A DNA stretch of 39,350 nt from JABDJZ01 sp047619685 (GTDB taxonomy: Bacteria; Bacteroidota; Rhodothermia; Rhodothermales; UBA10348), in NCBI GenBank assembly GCA_047619685.1, contig JBLHLC010000036.1:1-39350 (forward strand). Direction: 5' to 3'. The first letter of the stretch is position 1; the number at the start of each line of letters is the position of its first letter. Below, in pieces: positions 8,105-15,812 of this stretch. A program made the position numbers and the translations under genes. The notes beneath the pieces were generated by a model, which did not search any database, was not told the origin of the DNA, and saw nothing but the letters and a program-made list of their open reading frames with translations.

Positions 8105-8140
8105 GGCGCCGAACACTGGACGTTCGTCCTGTTGGGCGCC
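8105..8140. terminator. Bidirectional terminator-like hairpin between convergent genes
   Basis: Arms GGCGCCGAACA and TGTTGGGCGCC (one mismatch) enclose an inner GGAC-GTTC-GTCC stem, so the whole 36 bases fold with only a two-base bulge. It lies in the 51-bp gap between the convergent phospholipase-like and lipoprotein genes. No T-tract follows on either side, so it may be a weak or factor-assisted terminator, or an mRNA 3'-end protector. Confidence 0.55.
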
Positions 8141-8142
8141 CC

Positions 8143-8934
8143 CTACGGCAGCAGATCTGCGATTCCCGGATAGGAAACGGACGCCGACCACCCAGTCCCC
8201 AGGTATGTCTTATGAAACAGGACGATGCTTTCATCGCCGATCAGATCTGTTTCCCAGGCTGCCGAAATGACTATCGTGCTCCTGAGTCGGAATATTGGAT
8301 CCAGGATGAGTGGCCTGTTCCTCATCTGCTGCCTCATTTCGAGTTCAAACACGGAAGAATCCGGCATCAAATTGTACCAGGAATTCCCGACGCGCCAGTC
8401 CCCCAAGCGTCCGCCGCCAGAGCCTCTGCCACCCGCCACTAGACCGGGCCGGACGTAAGGCCGGGTTCTTTCCAGGTTGACGGCCTCGTGATACCTGTAC
8501 TGATCGAGGACAGGGAAGTAGTCCGCGGGTTCACTGACAACGCCGGAGGAGACGTGGAAGGTATCCGCACTGACCACCCGACGATCCATCAACCGGTCGT
8601 CAAACCAAAGTTCGGTTGACACGACGCCGCCGTCGGCCCCGGACTTGGCGGAGAAACCCCAGCCTCCAGGCAGGTACGGGAACACCATTTCTCCGCGAGA
8701 TTCCGTCGCCTTACCCCTCGTCCTTTCGCCAGGGACCAGATAAGACACGGTAACGCCGCCTGGAGAGGTAGACTCCCACCGGAAAATCACCTCGTGGGGC
8801 TGTGCCTCTGGGGAAGGTGTCCTGGGATCCCTGGCTTCAGTGTCGCCGGGAGCCACTTCTGTGTCCAGATTCCCCGCGGGACTCGAATCGCAAGCCAGAG
8901 GAAGCAGTAGAACCAGGAGGTAGATTCTCCTCAC
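8143..8934 (-). CDS. Lipoprotein, paralogue of the upstream gene
   Basis: A 263-residue protein with a lipobox LPLAC (Cys15), so it should be lipid-anchored in the envelope. After an acidic linker, a beta-rich domain contains VVSTELWFDDRLMDRR. The neighbouring protein has HITSELWYDDILMDTR at the same relative place, and the FPYLPGG and LPYQEGP segments also line up. The two genes are therefore tandem duplicates that have diverged strongly. The C-terminal halves differ. The start is GTG, and it overlaps the preceding gene's TGA as GTGA, which indicates translational coupling. No named family was recognised. Confidence 0.8.
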   Translation of the reverse strand: MRRIYLLVLLLPLACDSSPAGNLDTEVAPGDTEARDPRTPSPEAQPHEVIFRWESTSPGGVTVSYLVPGERTRGKATESRGEMVFPYLPGGWGFSAKSGADGGVVSTELWFDDRLMDRRVVSADTFHVSSGVVSEPADYFPVLDQYRYHEAVNLERTRPYVRPGLVAGGRGSGGGRLGDWRVGNSWYNLMPDSSVFELEMRQQMRNRPLILDPIFRLRSTIVISAAWETDLIGDESIVLFHKTYLGTGWSASVSYPGIADLLP

Positions 8935-9719
8935 TGGGTCCCAGGGCTGTAGCTGGAATGAAAGCTGGCGTCAGGGAAGTAAAAATAGGTCTTCGTACTT
9001 CGTTCGAGCCGGCTCCGTAGGAGTTCGAGGCGCCGGGTCTGGAATTTCTCCCCCTCCCCTTCATCGAGACCTTGGTCGATCAGTATCGTGTAGCCCACCT
9101 CTCCCTCGCCCATAGTCCGGACTCGAATCTTGTCGCCACGCTCGACTTCGACGGTCGTCCAAGAGGTCTGGCAGTACTGCGCGTCCTCCTCCCAGGCCGG
9201 GCCCGCCACCGACGGGAGAAGGTTACGCTTGAAGACCATCCACGCTGGTCCCCAGCGCGCGTCCAGACTCGACCGGGCGCGCTCTCTGACCCCAGTAAGT
9301 TCAACCTCCACGCGATAACTGTCTCCCAGGTCTGCCGCGACACCTGCCACAACTCCGCGTACGTGACCGAGCTTGGCGGTCCTCGTGTCCATGAGGATGT
9401 CGTCATACCACAATTCGGACGTGATATGTCCCAGGAATGGGCTCGGGCCCCGAGCCTGCATCCCTTTTGGTCCTTCCTGATACGGCAAGGTGATCTCCCA
9501 CTCGGGCGAGACCCAGCCCGAAAAGTCTGTCTCGCCAAGGAAGTAGTCCACACGGACCGAATCCACGAATCGAGTTCTTACCCGGAACGTGATCTGGGAC
9601 GGAGCGGCCTCGGAATCGCTTTGCGGCGTGAACGCCTCGGAGCGCTCGACGGCAGTCGGGGCAGAATCACACCCGATCAGGATAATGGTGCCCAGGAGAA
9701 AGGGCAGGAGGTTACGCAC
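8931..9719 (-). CDS. Lipoprotein, tandem paralogue
   Basis: A 262-residue protein with a lipobox IGC (Cys17) after a hydrophobic leader (MRNLLPFLLGTIILIGC). The mature protein begins with an acidic, Ser/Glu-rich linker. A beta-rich domain with SQITFRVRTRF and TSELWYDDILMDTR follows, and it matches the downstream gene. The start is GTG. It lies 78 bp downstream of the five-gene operon on the same strand and could be read through from it. Function unknown; an envelope location is likely. Confidence 0.8.
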   Translation of the reverse strand: MRNLLPFLLGTIILIGCDSAPTAVERSEAFTPQSDSEAAPSQITFRVRTRFVDSVRVDYFLGETDFSGWVSPEWEITLPYQEGPKGMQARGPSPFLGHITSELWYDDILMDTRTAKLGHVRGVVAGVAADLGDSYRVEVELTGVRERARSSLDARWGPAWMVFKRNLLPSVAGPAWEEDAQYCQTSWTTVEVERGDKIRVRTMGEGEVGYTILIDQGLDEGEGEKFQTRRLELLRSRLERSTKTYFYFPDASFHSSYSPGTQ

Positions 9720-9797
9720 GATCGTAAACGTCTTGTTTCCTCTGGTATCGGCCCCAGGCAGAACAAGTCAATGCCCGCGCGGGTGACCCCCTCAAGC

Positions 9798-10796
9798 CTA
9801 AGCAATGATCCGCTTGAACACCTCCAGATCAATATTCCGCCCGCACACAACCGCCACCACCTTCTTCCCCTTAAACAATTCCCTTCGCTTGAGCAGGCCA
9901 CCGACGGCCAAAGCGCCCGAACCTTCAACCACAAGGCGATGCCGTTCGAAGAGGAGGCGGATGGATGCCTCGATCTCTTTTTCGGTCAGCAAGATGATCT
10001 CGTCCACATGACGCCGACAGAGTTCCAGCGTGATGCTGTCCAGGTCGACTCCGCCGCCGCACGTATCGGCCAGGGTCGGGAAGGTCTCCATCTGGACCAT
10101 CTGGTTCGTGCGCATGGATTCATACATGACCGGGGAGTTTTCCGGCGAGACACCAAAAGCCTGAAGGGCAGGATCGTGCGACTTCAGCCAACCGGCCGAC
10201 CCGGTCAGTAATCCGCCGGCTCCACAGGCGAAGAGGGCCGCCTCAACGCCCGGAAGTTGGCGCGAGATCTCAAATCCACACGTACCCTGTCCACCCACGA
10301 CAACTGGGTCATTGTAGGGTGAGATGTAGAGCTTGCCTTCGGCACCGGCGACCCGGCGGGCCTCCTTCTCGGCGTCCCAGGCGAGTACGCCGTGAACGAC
10401 CAGATCCAGTCCGTGCGACCTAAGCAGCGCGAGTCGCGAGGCCTCCATGTCATGGGCCACGTAGATCGTGGCCCGCCGACCCCGCACCCGCATGGCCTCG
10501 GCAATAGCCAGCGCAAAATTACCCGTTGAAGCGGAAACGACCCCTCTGTCCAATTCTTCCTCCGACAAGGACAGAACCTTGTTGATGGCCCCGCGGAACT
10601 TGAAGGAGGAAGTCCGCTGCATCGAGTCCAGTTTCAGCCACACCTCGCCCTCGACTGCTTCGCTGAGATACCTGGAGTACTCAAGGGGTGTGGGCGAGAG
10701 CTGGTCCTTGCATCTCTCGTGGGCCTCGCGGACCAGTTGCGGGACGTCCAACTCAGGCTGGTTGAGGCTCGTTCCGATGCGTTCTGCTTTGTGCAT
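9798..10796 (-). CDS. PLP-dependent threonine dehydratase-family enzyme (fold type II)
   Basis: A 332-residue protein starting at the ATG two bases after the upstream gene's stop; the open frame further upstream has no family match. The PLP lysine is K66 in SSFKFRGA. The substrate-binding loop is STGNFA (residues ~90-95), and the phosphate-binding glycine loop is GAGGLLTG (192-199). It is shorter than biosynthetic IlvA and lacks the C-terminal regulatory domain, as catabolic dehydratases and racemases of this family do. It would dehydrate and deaminate a hydroxy-amino acid to an oxo-acid plus ammonia. Pairing with an ornithine cyclodeaminase-family gene recalls EutB/EutC of ectoine breakdown and BhcB/BhcD of the beta-hydroxyaspartate pathway. 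Other genes of those pathways are absent here, so the substrate is open. Confidence 0.85.
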   Translation of the reverse strand: MHKAERIGTSLNQPELDVPQLVREAHERCKDQLSPTPLEYSRYLSEAVEGEVWLKLDSMQRTSSFKFRGAINKVLSLSEEELDRGVVSASTGNFALAIAEAMRVRGRRATIYVAHDMEASRLALLRSHGLDLVVHGVLAWDAEKEARRVAGAEGKLYISPYNDPVVVGGQGTCGFEISRQLPGVEAALFACGAGGLLTGSAGWLKSHDPALQAFGVSPENSPVMYESMRTNQMVQMETFPTLADTCGGGVDLDSITLELCRRHVDEIILLTEKEIEASIRLLFERHRLVVEGSGALAVGGLLKRRELFKGKKVVAVVCGRNIDLEVFKRIIA

Positions 10797-10798
10797 GT

Positions 10799-11773
10799 TC
10801 AATCTCGGTGGCGCAGAATATGGTCGACCATCTTCGCGATTTGAATGTCCTGAATTGCTACTCCGGTCAAGTCTGCTATTGTGATTTGGTCGTCGTTCGA
10901 TCGCCCAATCGCCGGATTCCTGATGATGTTGCCCATTTCCAGGATTGCGGCCTCGTCCACAAGCCCCGCGCCCACGGCATGGAAACACTCCCCATGATCG
11001 ACGCACTGGGACACGCTATCTGCAACCACCAGATCTGCCCTGCCGAGGAGTTCCGCTTCCAACTCCTGCTTCCCGTGATCGTCCGATCCCATAGCAGTGA
11101 CATGCGTTCCCTTCATGACCTGGTCGGCCCGAACCAGCGGCTCCCGGGCCGAAGTCGTAGTCACAATGAGGTTGGACCGGGAGACCAGTTCGTCCAGGTC
11201 CGCCGCCGCCTTGATCTCCAACCCCCAGGCCTGAATGGACTCTCGCGCCTGCAGCTCCGCGATCATGCGTAGAACCTTTTCCTGGTCTCGCCCCCACACC
11301 AGACAACGCTTGCAGTCAACCACCTCGCTCAGTAGTTCCAACTGCATTCTGGCCTGAACGCCAGTACCCACAATGCCGATAGTCCGCACCTGTCTCGGAG
11401 CGAGGTGTTTGGCCGCCACGGCCCCGGCCGCCGCGGTTCGCATGTCGGTGAGCCAGCACTCATCCAGGAGAATGAGTTTGATCTGCCCGGTCTGCTGACT
11501 GAATACCAGGATCAGACCGTCGCTGACCGGCAGGTTGAGCGCCGGGTTGTTGTAGAACCCGGACGCCATCTTGAGCACGTAGTAGTCGTCGCCGGTGACG
11601 AACCCGTACTTGATGTGGACATCTCCGGGCGGCTCGTCGAAATGCAGAAATCCGACGGGCGGCACGACCACACGACCGTCCGAATAGAGAACGAAACCCG
11701 CCTCGATCTCCTGGATCAACTGTCGGCTGTCGATCAGAGGCTTGATCTCGTCGAGTGTGAGAACACGGGTCAC
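10799..11773 (-). CDS. Ornithine cyclodeaminase / mu-crystallin family protein
   Basis: A 324-residue protein. The GTG start at 11773 is chosen because it overlaps the upstream TGA as GTGA and because the protein then opens with the usual TRVLTLDEIK. Family marks are K68 in VLKMASGFYNNP, LTDMRTAAAGAVAAKHLAP, the NAD(P)-binding GTGVQA (136-141), and MGSDDHGKQEL, which matches the GxDxPGKxEL region bearing the catalytic Asp. Members are NAD-dependent cyclodeaminases or imine/ketimine reductases. The sequence around SGFYNNP...LTDMRTAAAG resembles EutC-type proteins. With the dehydratase-family gene next door, it may handle an imine or amino-acid intermediate in the same pathway (inference). Confidence 0.87.
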   Translation of the reverse strand: MTRVLTLDEIKPLIDSRQLIQEIEAGFVLYSDGRVVVPPVGFLHFDEPPGDVHIKYGFVTGDDYYVLKMASGFYNNPALNLPVSDGLILVFSQQTGQIKLILLDECWLTDMRTAAAGAVAAKHLAPRQVRTIGIVGTGVQARMQLELLSEVVDCKRCLVWGRDQEKVLRMIAELQARESIQAWGLEIKAAADLDELVSRSNLIVTTTSAREPLVRADQVMKGTHVTAMGSDDHGKQELEAELLGRADLVVADSVSQCVDHGECFHAVGAGLVDEAAILEMGNIIRNPAIGRSNDDQITIADLTGVAIQDIQIAKMVDHILRHRD

Positions 11774-12444
11774 TGAGCTTCCTCGCAAATCTTGCCAAGG
11801 ATATCCCGAATGGCCTGCACCTCGTCCGCATTCACGGTATGTCCCATCCCCGGATAGATGCGCACGTCCACATCGGCGCCCAGCGCTTCCAGGACCTTTC
11901 CGGACAACTGCACCCGGGAAAGCGGAATGTGAGCATCGACATCGCTGCACCCCAGGAAGAACTTGGTGGATGCCAGGTTCGCATCATACTCGAAGGCCTT
12001 GTCGGCATCGTCCCTGCCCAAACCCAACTGGGCAGACCCAATCAGCCCACCGCTAAGCGCCAGGACTGCGCCAAGATGCCGCCCCGTTCTGGCCGCGTAC
12101 TCCAGGGACAGGCACGCGCCTTGGGAGAAGCCCAGCAGGCAGATCTTCTGCTCTGGCAATCCGGATGCCAGGAGCGCGTTGACCTCCGCGTCGATGCGCG
12201 CCAAAGCGGCAGACAGGTATGGCTCGTTCCTGTCCAATGGAGCCAAAAAACTCTCGGGATACCAAATGCGTCCGTCAGCCTCCGCCGCGCGATACGCGAC
12301 AGCGTCCACATCCAGCGCCCGCTCAAAGTCCAGCATCGAATCCGCGCTCGCGCCGCGTCCGTGTATCAGGACCACGCCTGCGCGGGCCGCCGCGGCCGGG
12401 GCTCCGGCAACCAGCGCCTCAGAGGAAGTGTGCAGATCGGTCAT
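11770..12444 (-). CDS. Phospholipase/carboxylesterase-family hydrolase (MhqD-like)
   Basis: A 224-residue alpha/beta hydrolase. The ATG at 12444 is used because the family starts close to the first strand (VVLIHGRGASADSM). The catalytic triad is Ser107 in GFSQG, Asp170 in SDVDAHIP and His202 in GMGHTV. Small carboxylesterases of this kind are regularly encoded beside a ring-cleaving dioxygenase, as mhqD beside mhqO in Bacillus, where they help resist quinones. Here the dioxygenase gene ends 13 bp upstream, and the next gene overlaps by four bases. The pairing supports an MhqD-like role, although the native substrate is not established for the family. Confidence 0.87.
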   Translation of the reverse strand: MTDLHTSSEALVAGAPAAAARAGVVLIHGRGASADSMLDFERALDVDAVAYRAAEADGRIWYPESFLAPLDRNEPYLSAALARIDAEVNALLASGLPEQKICLLGFSQGACLSLEYAARTGRHLGAVLALSGGLIGSAQLGLGRDDADKAFEYDANLASTKFFLGCSDVDAHIPLSRVQLSGKVLEALGADVDVRIYPGMGHTVNADEVQAIRDILGKICEEAQ

Positions 12445-12457
12445 TGTGGAAGGGTGT

Positions 12458-13372
12458 TCACGCGGCGTCCAGGGACGGAAGTCTTGCGGCGATGGCCTCT
12501 CTCCGGGACTCAAGCCAAGGCGGCAGCTTCAACGCCTCCCCCATGGTTTCTTCCGGCTCGTCGACCGAAAAACCGGGCGGGTCCGTCGCTATCTCGAACA
12601 AGACGCCGCCGGGCTCGCGGAAATAGATGGACTTGAAATACTGGCGATCCTTCACCTCCGTGACCGAAAGGCCAGCCTCGGCGACGCGGTCCTGCCACTC
12701 AAGCTGCTCATCGGGATCAGCCGCGCGGAACGCCACGTGATGCACGGTGCCTGCACCCGGGCGTCGCAACTCGCTGCTCTGGATCAGGTCGATTCGATCG
12801 GCACTGCCGCCATGACCCGAGATGAATCGGGACCTTCCTGTCTCCTCTGCCTCATGAGAATATCCGAGGACGTCAGTCAGGACTCCGGCGGTCGCTTCCG
12901 GATCTCTTGACCCGAGGGTGACCGCATCAAAAGTCCCGTGAGGCACTTGCGAGTCCTCTCGACCGACGAACGCCAAATGGAGCCCGTCCGGGTCCGTGAA
13001 CCGCAAAACGGTCTCCCCAAATCGGGACTCCGGCGCGGAGAAATCAAAGCCGGGATACGTGTCCTGTGCGCTCATCTGGGCGAAGCGCTCCAACCAGGAA
13101 TCCAGCGAGTCCGGGGCCACCGAGAATGCGGTCTCCTGAACCATGCCTGTCCCGGTTCGACCGGGCTGTGCATCGGCGAAAGGAAAAAACGTCAGAATGG
13201 AGCCGGGCTGCCCAGTCCGGTCGCCGTAGTACAAATGGTAGGTATACGGGTCGTCAAAGTTGACCGTCTTCTTGACGAGTCGAAGCCCCAACGCATCCCG
13301 ATAGAACGCGACATTTCTGGAGGCCGTCCCGGCAATGGCGGTGACGTGGTGGATCCCGGGTGTATTCATCAT
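12458..13372 (-). CDS. Ring-cleaving dioxygenase of the glyoxalase/VOC superfamily (MhqO-like)
   Basis: A 304-residue protein with two VOC halves. The start at 13372 gives a four-base ATGA overlap with the upstream gene; an ATG one codon later is also possible. The N-terminal half begins PGIHHVTAIAGTASRNVAFY, the family's standard opening. The iron ligands should be His8/His9, the His in VHHVAFRAADPDEQ, and the Glu in GGVLFEIATDPPGF. Enzymes of this group cleave hydroquinone- or catechol-like rings. The adjacent MhqD-like esterase strengthens assignment to the MhqO branch. The reaction on a specific substrate is inferred. Confidence 0.87.
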   Translation of the reverse strand: MMNTPGIHHVTAIAGTASRNVAFYRDALGLRLVKKTVNFDDPYTYHLYYGDRTGQPGSILTFFPFADAQPGRTGTGMVQETAFSVAPDSLDSWLERFAQMSAQDTYPGFDFSAPESRFGETVLRFTDPDGLHLAFVGREDSQVPHGTFDAVTLGSRDPEATAGVLTDVLGYSHEAEETGRSRFISGHGGSADRIDLIQSSELRRPGAGTVHHVAFRAADPDEQLEWQDRVAEAGLSVTEVKDRQYFKSIYFREPGGVLFEIATDPPGFSVDEPEETMGEALKLPPWLESRREAIAARLPSLDAA

Positions 13373-14328
13373 GGCCCAAGCCAGGCGAAATGAAGACTGG
13401 CGAGACCATCGTCCCGAATCTGCTGAAGTTGTGCGTCGGCAGCATCGTGATCTGCATTCGACACGAACTCTTGGACCACGGCCCACACAAGCCGCTGCTG
13501 GTCCTCCGTCATCTCGGCCACCGAGAGACCTTCTAGCGCGGTAAGCCGCCCCTTGTTTCCGGGGCCCGCCAAGATGTCGCGTGGCACGTCGCCCTGCAGC
13601 GTTGCATGTGTCTGCTGCGCGCCCGAAAGCGACTGCATCACCTCGATACCGCGGGCGGGCTCGTGGCTCAGGATTTTCCAGCCCGCCTCCAGCCCCTCCT
13701 GCACTTCGTTCGGCTCGGCACCCAGGAACATGGGGGTAAAACTGGTTCGATTGCCGGCCACCGTAAAGTTGCCCGCGAGGTGATGGCCGGATAGAAGCCA
13801 GGCCCACTCTTCGTCTTCGCCAGGGGTCCCGTAAAAAGACACCCAGTAGTTTTCCGGCGTCCAACTCTCCACGAGATCTGGCGGAAGCCGGCGCGTCCCG
13901 GCGGAAACGGCAGCAGACGCTTCCTCATGAAGCACTCCGTCCAAGCGGATTATGCCCGCGATTTTTTGATACCCCTGACTGCTCGTCGATGCCCGGAACA
14001 GTCCATGGAGCAGACGCCTCTGGGTCCCATCCAGATCTCCGTAACGCACGCCCACGCGGGAGACAAAGGAGGCCGGGAGGTTGCTCCAGCCGGTGGGGGT
14101 TTGATCCTCCTCCAACGTGAAGCGGGCGATTTGCCGGGCCTCTTCGCTCAGCGAACCAAGAAAAGCCGCCGCCGCTGCCGTCATCTGTTCGGCTGTTGAC
14201 GGTCCACCTGCTGGCTCGGAAACGGCGCTGCGCGGTCTGGCGGTAGTCGGTCCAGACTCGCATCCGAGGGGGAGCAAGGTCAGGAGAAGGAGGGCAATAA
14301 GCCCGATGGGATTGTTCTGGCTCGCCAT
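13369..14328 (-). CDS. DUF3500-family lipoprotein
   Basis: A 319-residue protein. The start at the ATG at 14328 places a lipobox (LLTLLPLGC) 23 residues in. The body matches DUF3500: YWVSFYGTPG, WLLSGHHLAGNFTVAG, FTPMFLGAEPNEV, and a late AVVQEFVSNADHDAADA. Members are found in many bacteria, often as secreted or lipid-anchored proteins, with no established reaction. Conserved His residues in SGHHLAGNFT suggest metal binding or catalysis (inference). It is the first gene of the five-gene run and overlaps the dioxygenase gene by four bases, so it is likely co-translated with it. Confidence 0.85.
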   Translation of the reverse strand: MASQNNPIGLIALLLLTLLPLGCESGPTTARPRSAVSEPAGGPSTAEQMTAAAAAFLGSLSEEARQIARFTLEEDQTPTGWSNLPASFVSRVGVRYGDLDGTQRRLLHGLFRASTSSQGYQKIAGIIRLDGVLHEEASAAVSAGTRRLPPDLVESWTPENYWVSFYGTPGEDEEWAWLLSGHHLAGNFTVAGNRTSFTPMFLGAEPNEVQEGLEAGWKILSHEPARGIEVMQSLSGAQQTHATLQGDVPRDILAGPGNKGRLTALEGLSVAEMTEDQQRLVWAVVQEFVSNADHDAADAQLQQIRDDGLASLHFAWLGP

Positions 14329-14421
14329 GTGGGATCGATCTGGGGGTTGTCGAACAATACGACGCATTCGGCCACGTTCCATTCGCCCCAAACTCCATGG
14401 ACCGGCTCTACGGCCCAGGCT

Positions 14422-15496
14422 CTAAAGCGCGGTGCCTGGCTCCGAACTAGTGGCAAGAACCGCGTTCCGCGCCATGCCTTGACCCATAAACCTGAAGCGA
14501 ATACCCACAATGTCTCCGAGACTTTCGTCATACGAGACTTGATAGGCTTGCCGACCATCGAGTTCGACGTTCACCAAGCCGTCTTTGCCATCGACAGATA
14601 CCCGGTGCCACCCGTCAAACGGCAATCCAAGCCTGCTCAGATCCGTGTTGCGCCCTGATATCTGACGCTCGCTTGCCACCACATTCAGGTCGGCGGTGCA
14701 GCCGGGAATACTGAGTGGGATGGAAATGCGCCCATGCTGACCGATCAGAATGACCTGGGCCTTCCTGCACACCCCGCTGCTTTCCATCCTGACTTCGCTG
14801 GTAAAGACAAAGTCGCGGTCTGACAGCGCGGGAAATCCGCCAACCAGGAAGTAGCTCAACGCCATCTCTCCCGTAGCTACGCCAGGGTCGCCGTTCTCCC
14901 ACCACCCCGCGCCTGGCTCGAGAACGCCGTCGGTCGCACGGTCCGCCAAGGTCACATAGAGCGGAGTCGGCCCGCCCACTTCTACGAGCCCAAGCCAGCC
15001 GTCCGTGGGAATAAGCAGCGAGTGTTCGCGAACTACCACCTCGTCGGCCAACAGTTTTGCCCAGTAGTGGCCGGGATAGAAGTATATCGAAGTGAATTCC
15101 CGCCCATCCCGGGGCACAGTGGAGCGCGGACAGGGCGGACGCCACAACAGCACCTTGCAATCGGGAACGCGTGGGTGCTGGCTACCCAGCCTCCAAGCCG
15201 ATCTCCGACCCAGGCGTGGGTCCATCCAACGCTCGTTTCAGGGCCCGCCACGAGGGACTCCCCACGTACATGGCAAGCGTACCGAGGGTGTTATTGCTCG
15301 GGCTGCTTTCATAACGAACCCGTCGCCAGACACGCTTGAGCGTCGTGGCTCCCAACGTGCGCCCGGCATCGGCGGCGATGCGCTCGCTCAGATCCTCAAA
15401 GTCCGCGGTTCTCCACTCGTTAACCGGACCCCAGTCCAGTTTCCGCTCGACCATTTCCCGGCACGACTCCAGATATTTTGACTCAGAGGGCTCCAA
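14422..15496 (-). pseudogene. Frameshifted and internally deleted gene of a Bacteroidota HTH-like/TM/extracellular protein family
   Basis: Two frames together resemble one protein. The N-terminal frame (stop at 15182-15184) contains ERKLDWGPVNEWRTADFEDL, then TLKRVWRRVRYES and LAMYVGSPSWRALK. This is the cytoplasmic DNA-binding-like domain common at the start of such Bacteroidota proteins. The second frame (from about 15225 to 14422) holds the usual extracellular part: REFTSIYFYPGHYWAKLLAD, HSLLIPTDGWLGLVE, and a C-terminal jelly-roll-like region. The transmembrane helix and linker that normally join them are missing, and the frame changes in the overlap. The start is probably the TTG at 15496, after AGGA; a GTG at 15571 is an alternative. 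Family recall is from memory, but the joined order is characteristic. Confidence 0.7.
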
Positions 15497-15812
15497 TTGG
15501 TGTCCTGGATTCCAGATAACGACCTGCGAAGCATCAGCACGCTCGGAGACATTCGCACGGCCGCAGAACACCCTCTACGCTGAATCCTAACAAAATGTGT
15601 CGTCCGACGATTCGTATGAGCGCGTTTGCTCGGTTGAATGCTAAAAGGCGGCCGGGCGGACGCCGGCTATTTCAACAATACCATCTGCTTTGTGTCGCTG
15701 AATTGACCCGCGGTAAGCCAGGGAGTCGAAGACTTGCAGATTCCTTGCGCGCCATCTCGGCGTTCAGTTATACTATTTGACGCAACGCGCCTTCCCGCCT
15801 CCACCGCAAGCA

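Noticed and set aside
9072..10211. Long open frame of 379 codons on the plus strand
   Set aside because: It lies opposite the lipoprotein and the dehydratase-family gene, is Arg/Pro/His-rich, has no family motif, and is expected from high-GC codon use on the other strand.
10797..11006. N-terminal extension of the dehydratase-family gene
   Set aside because: It overlaps the upstream cyclodeaminase coding sequence in another frame and lacks any family match; the ATG two bases after the upstream stop is better.
13373..13864. N-terminal extension of the dioxygenase gene
   Set aside because: The extra 164 codons overlap DUF3500 in another frame; the VOC domain starts right at the ATGA overlap.
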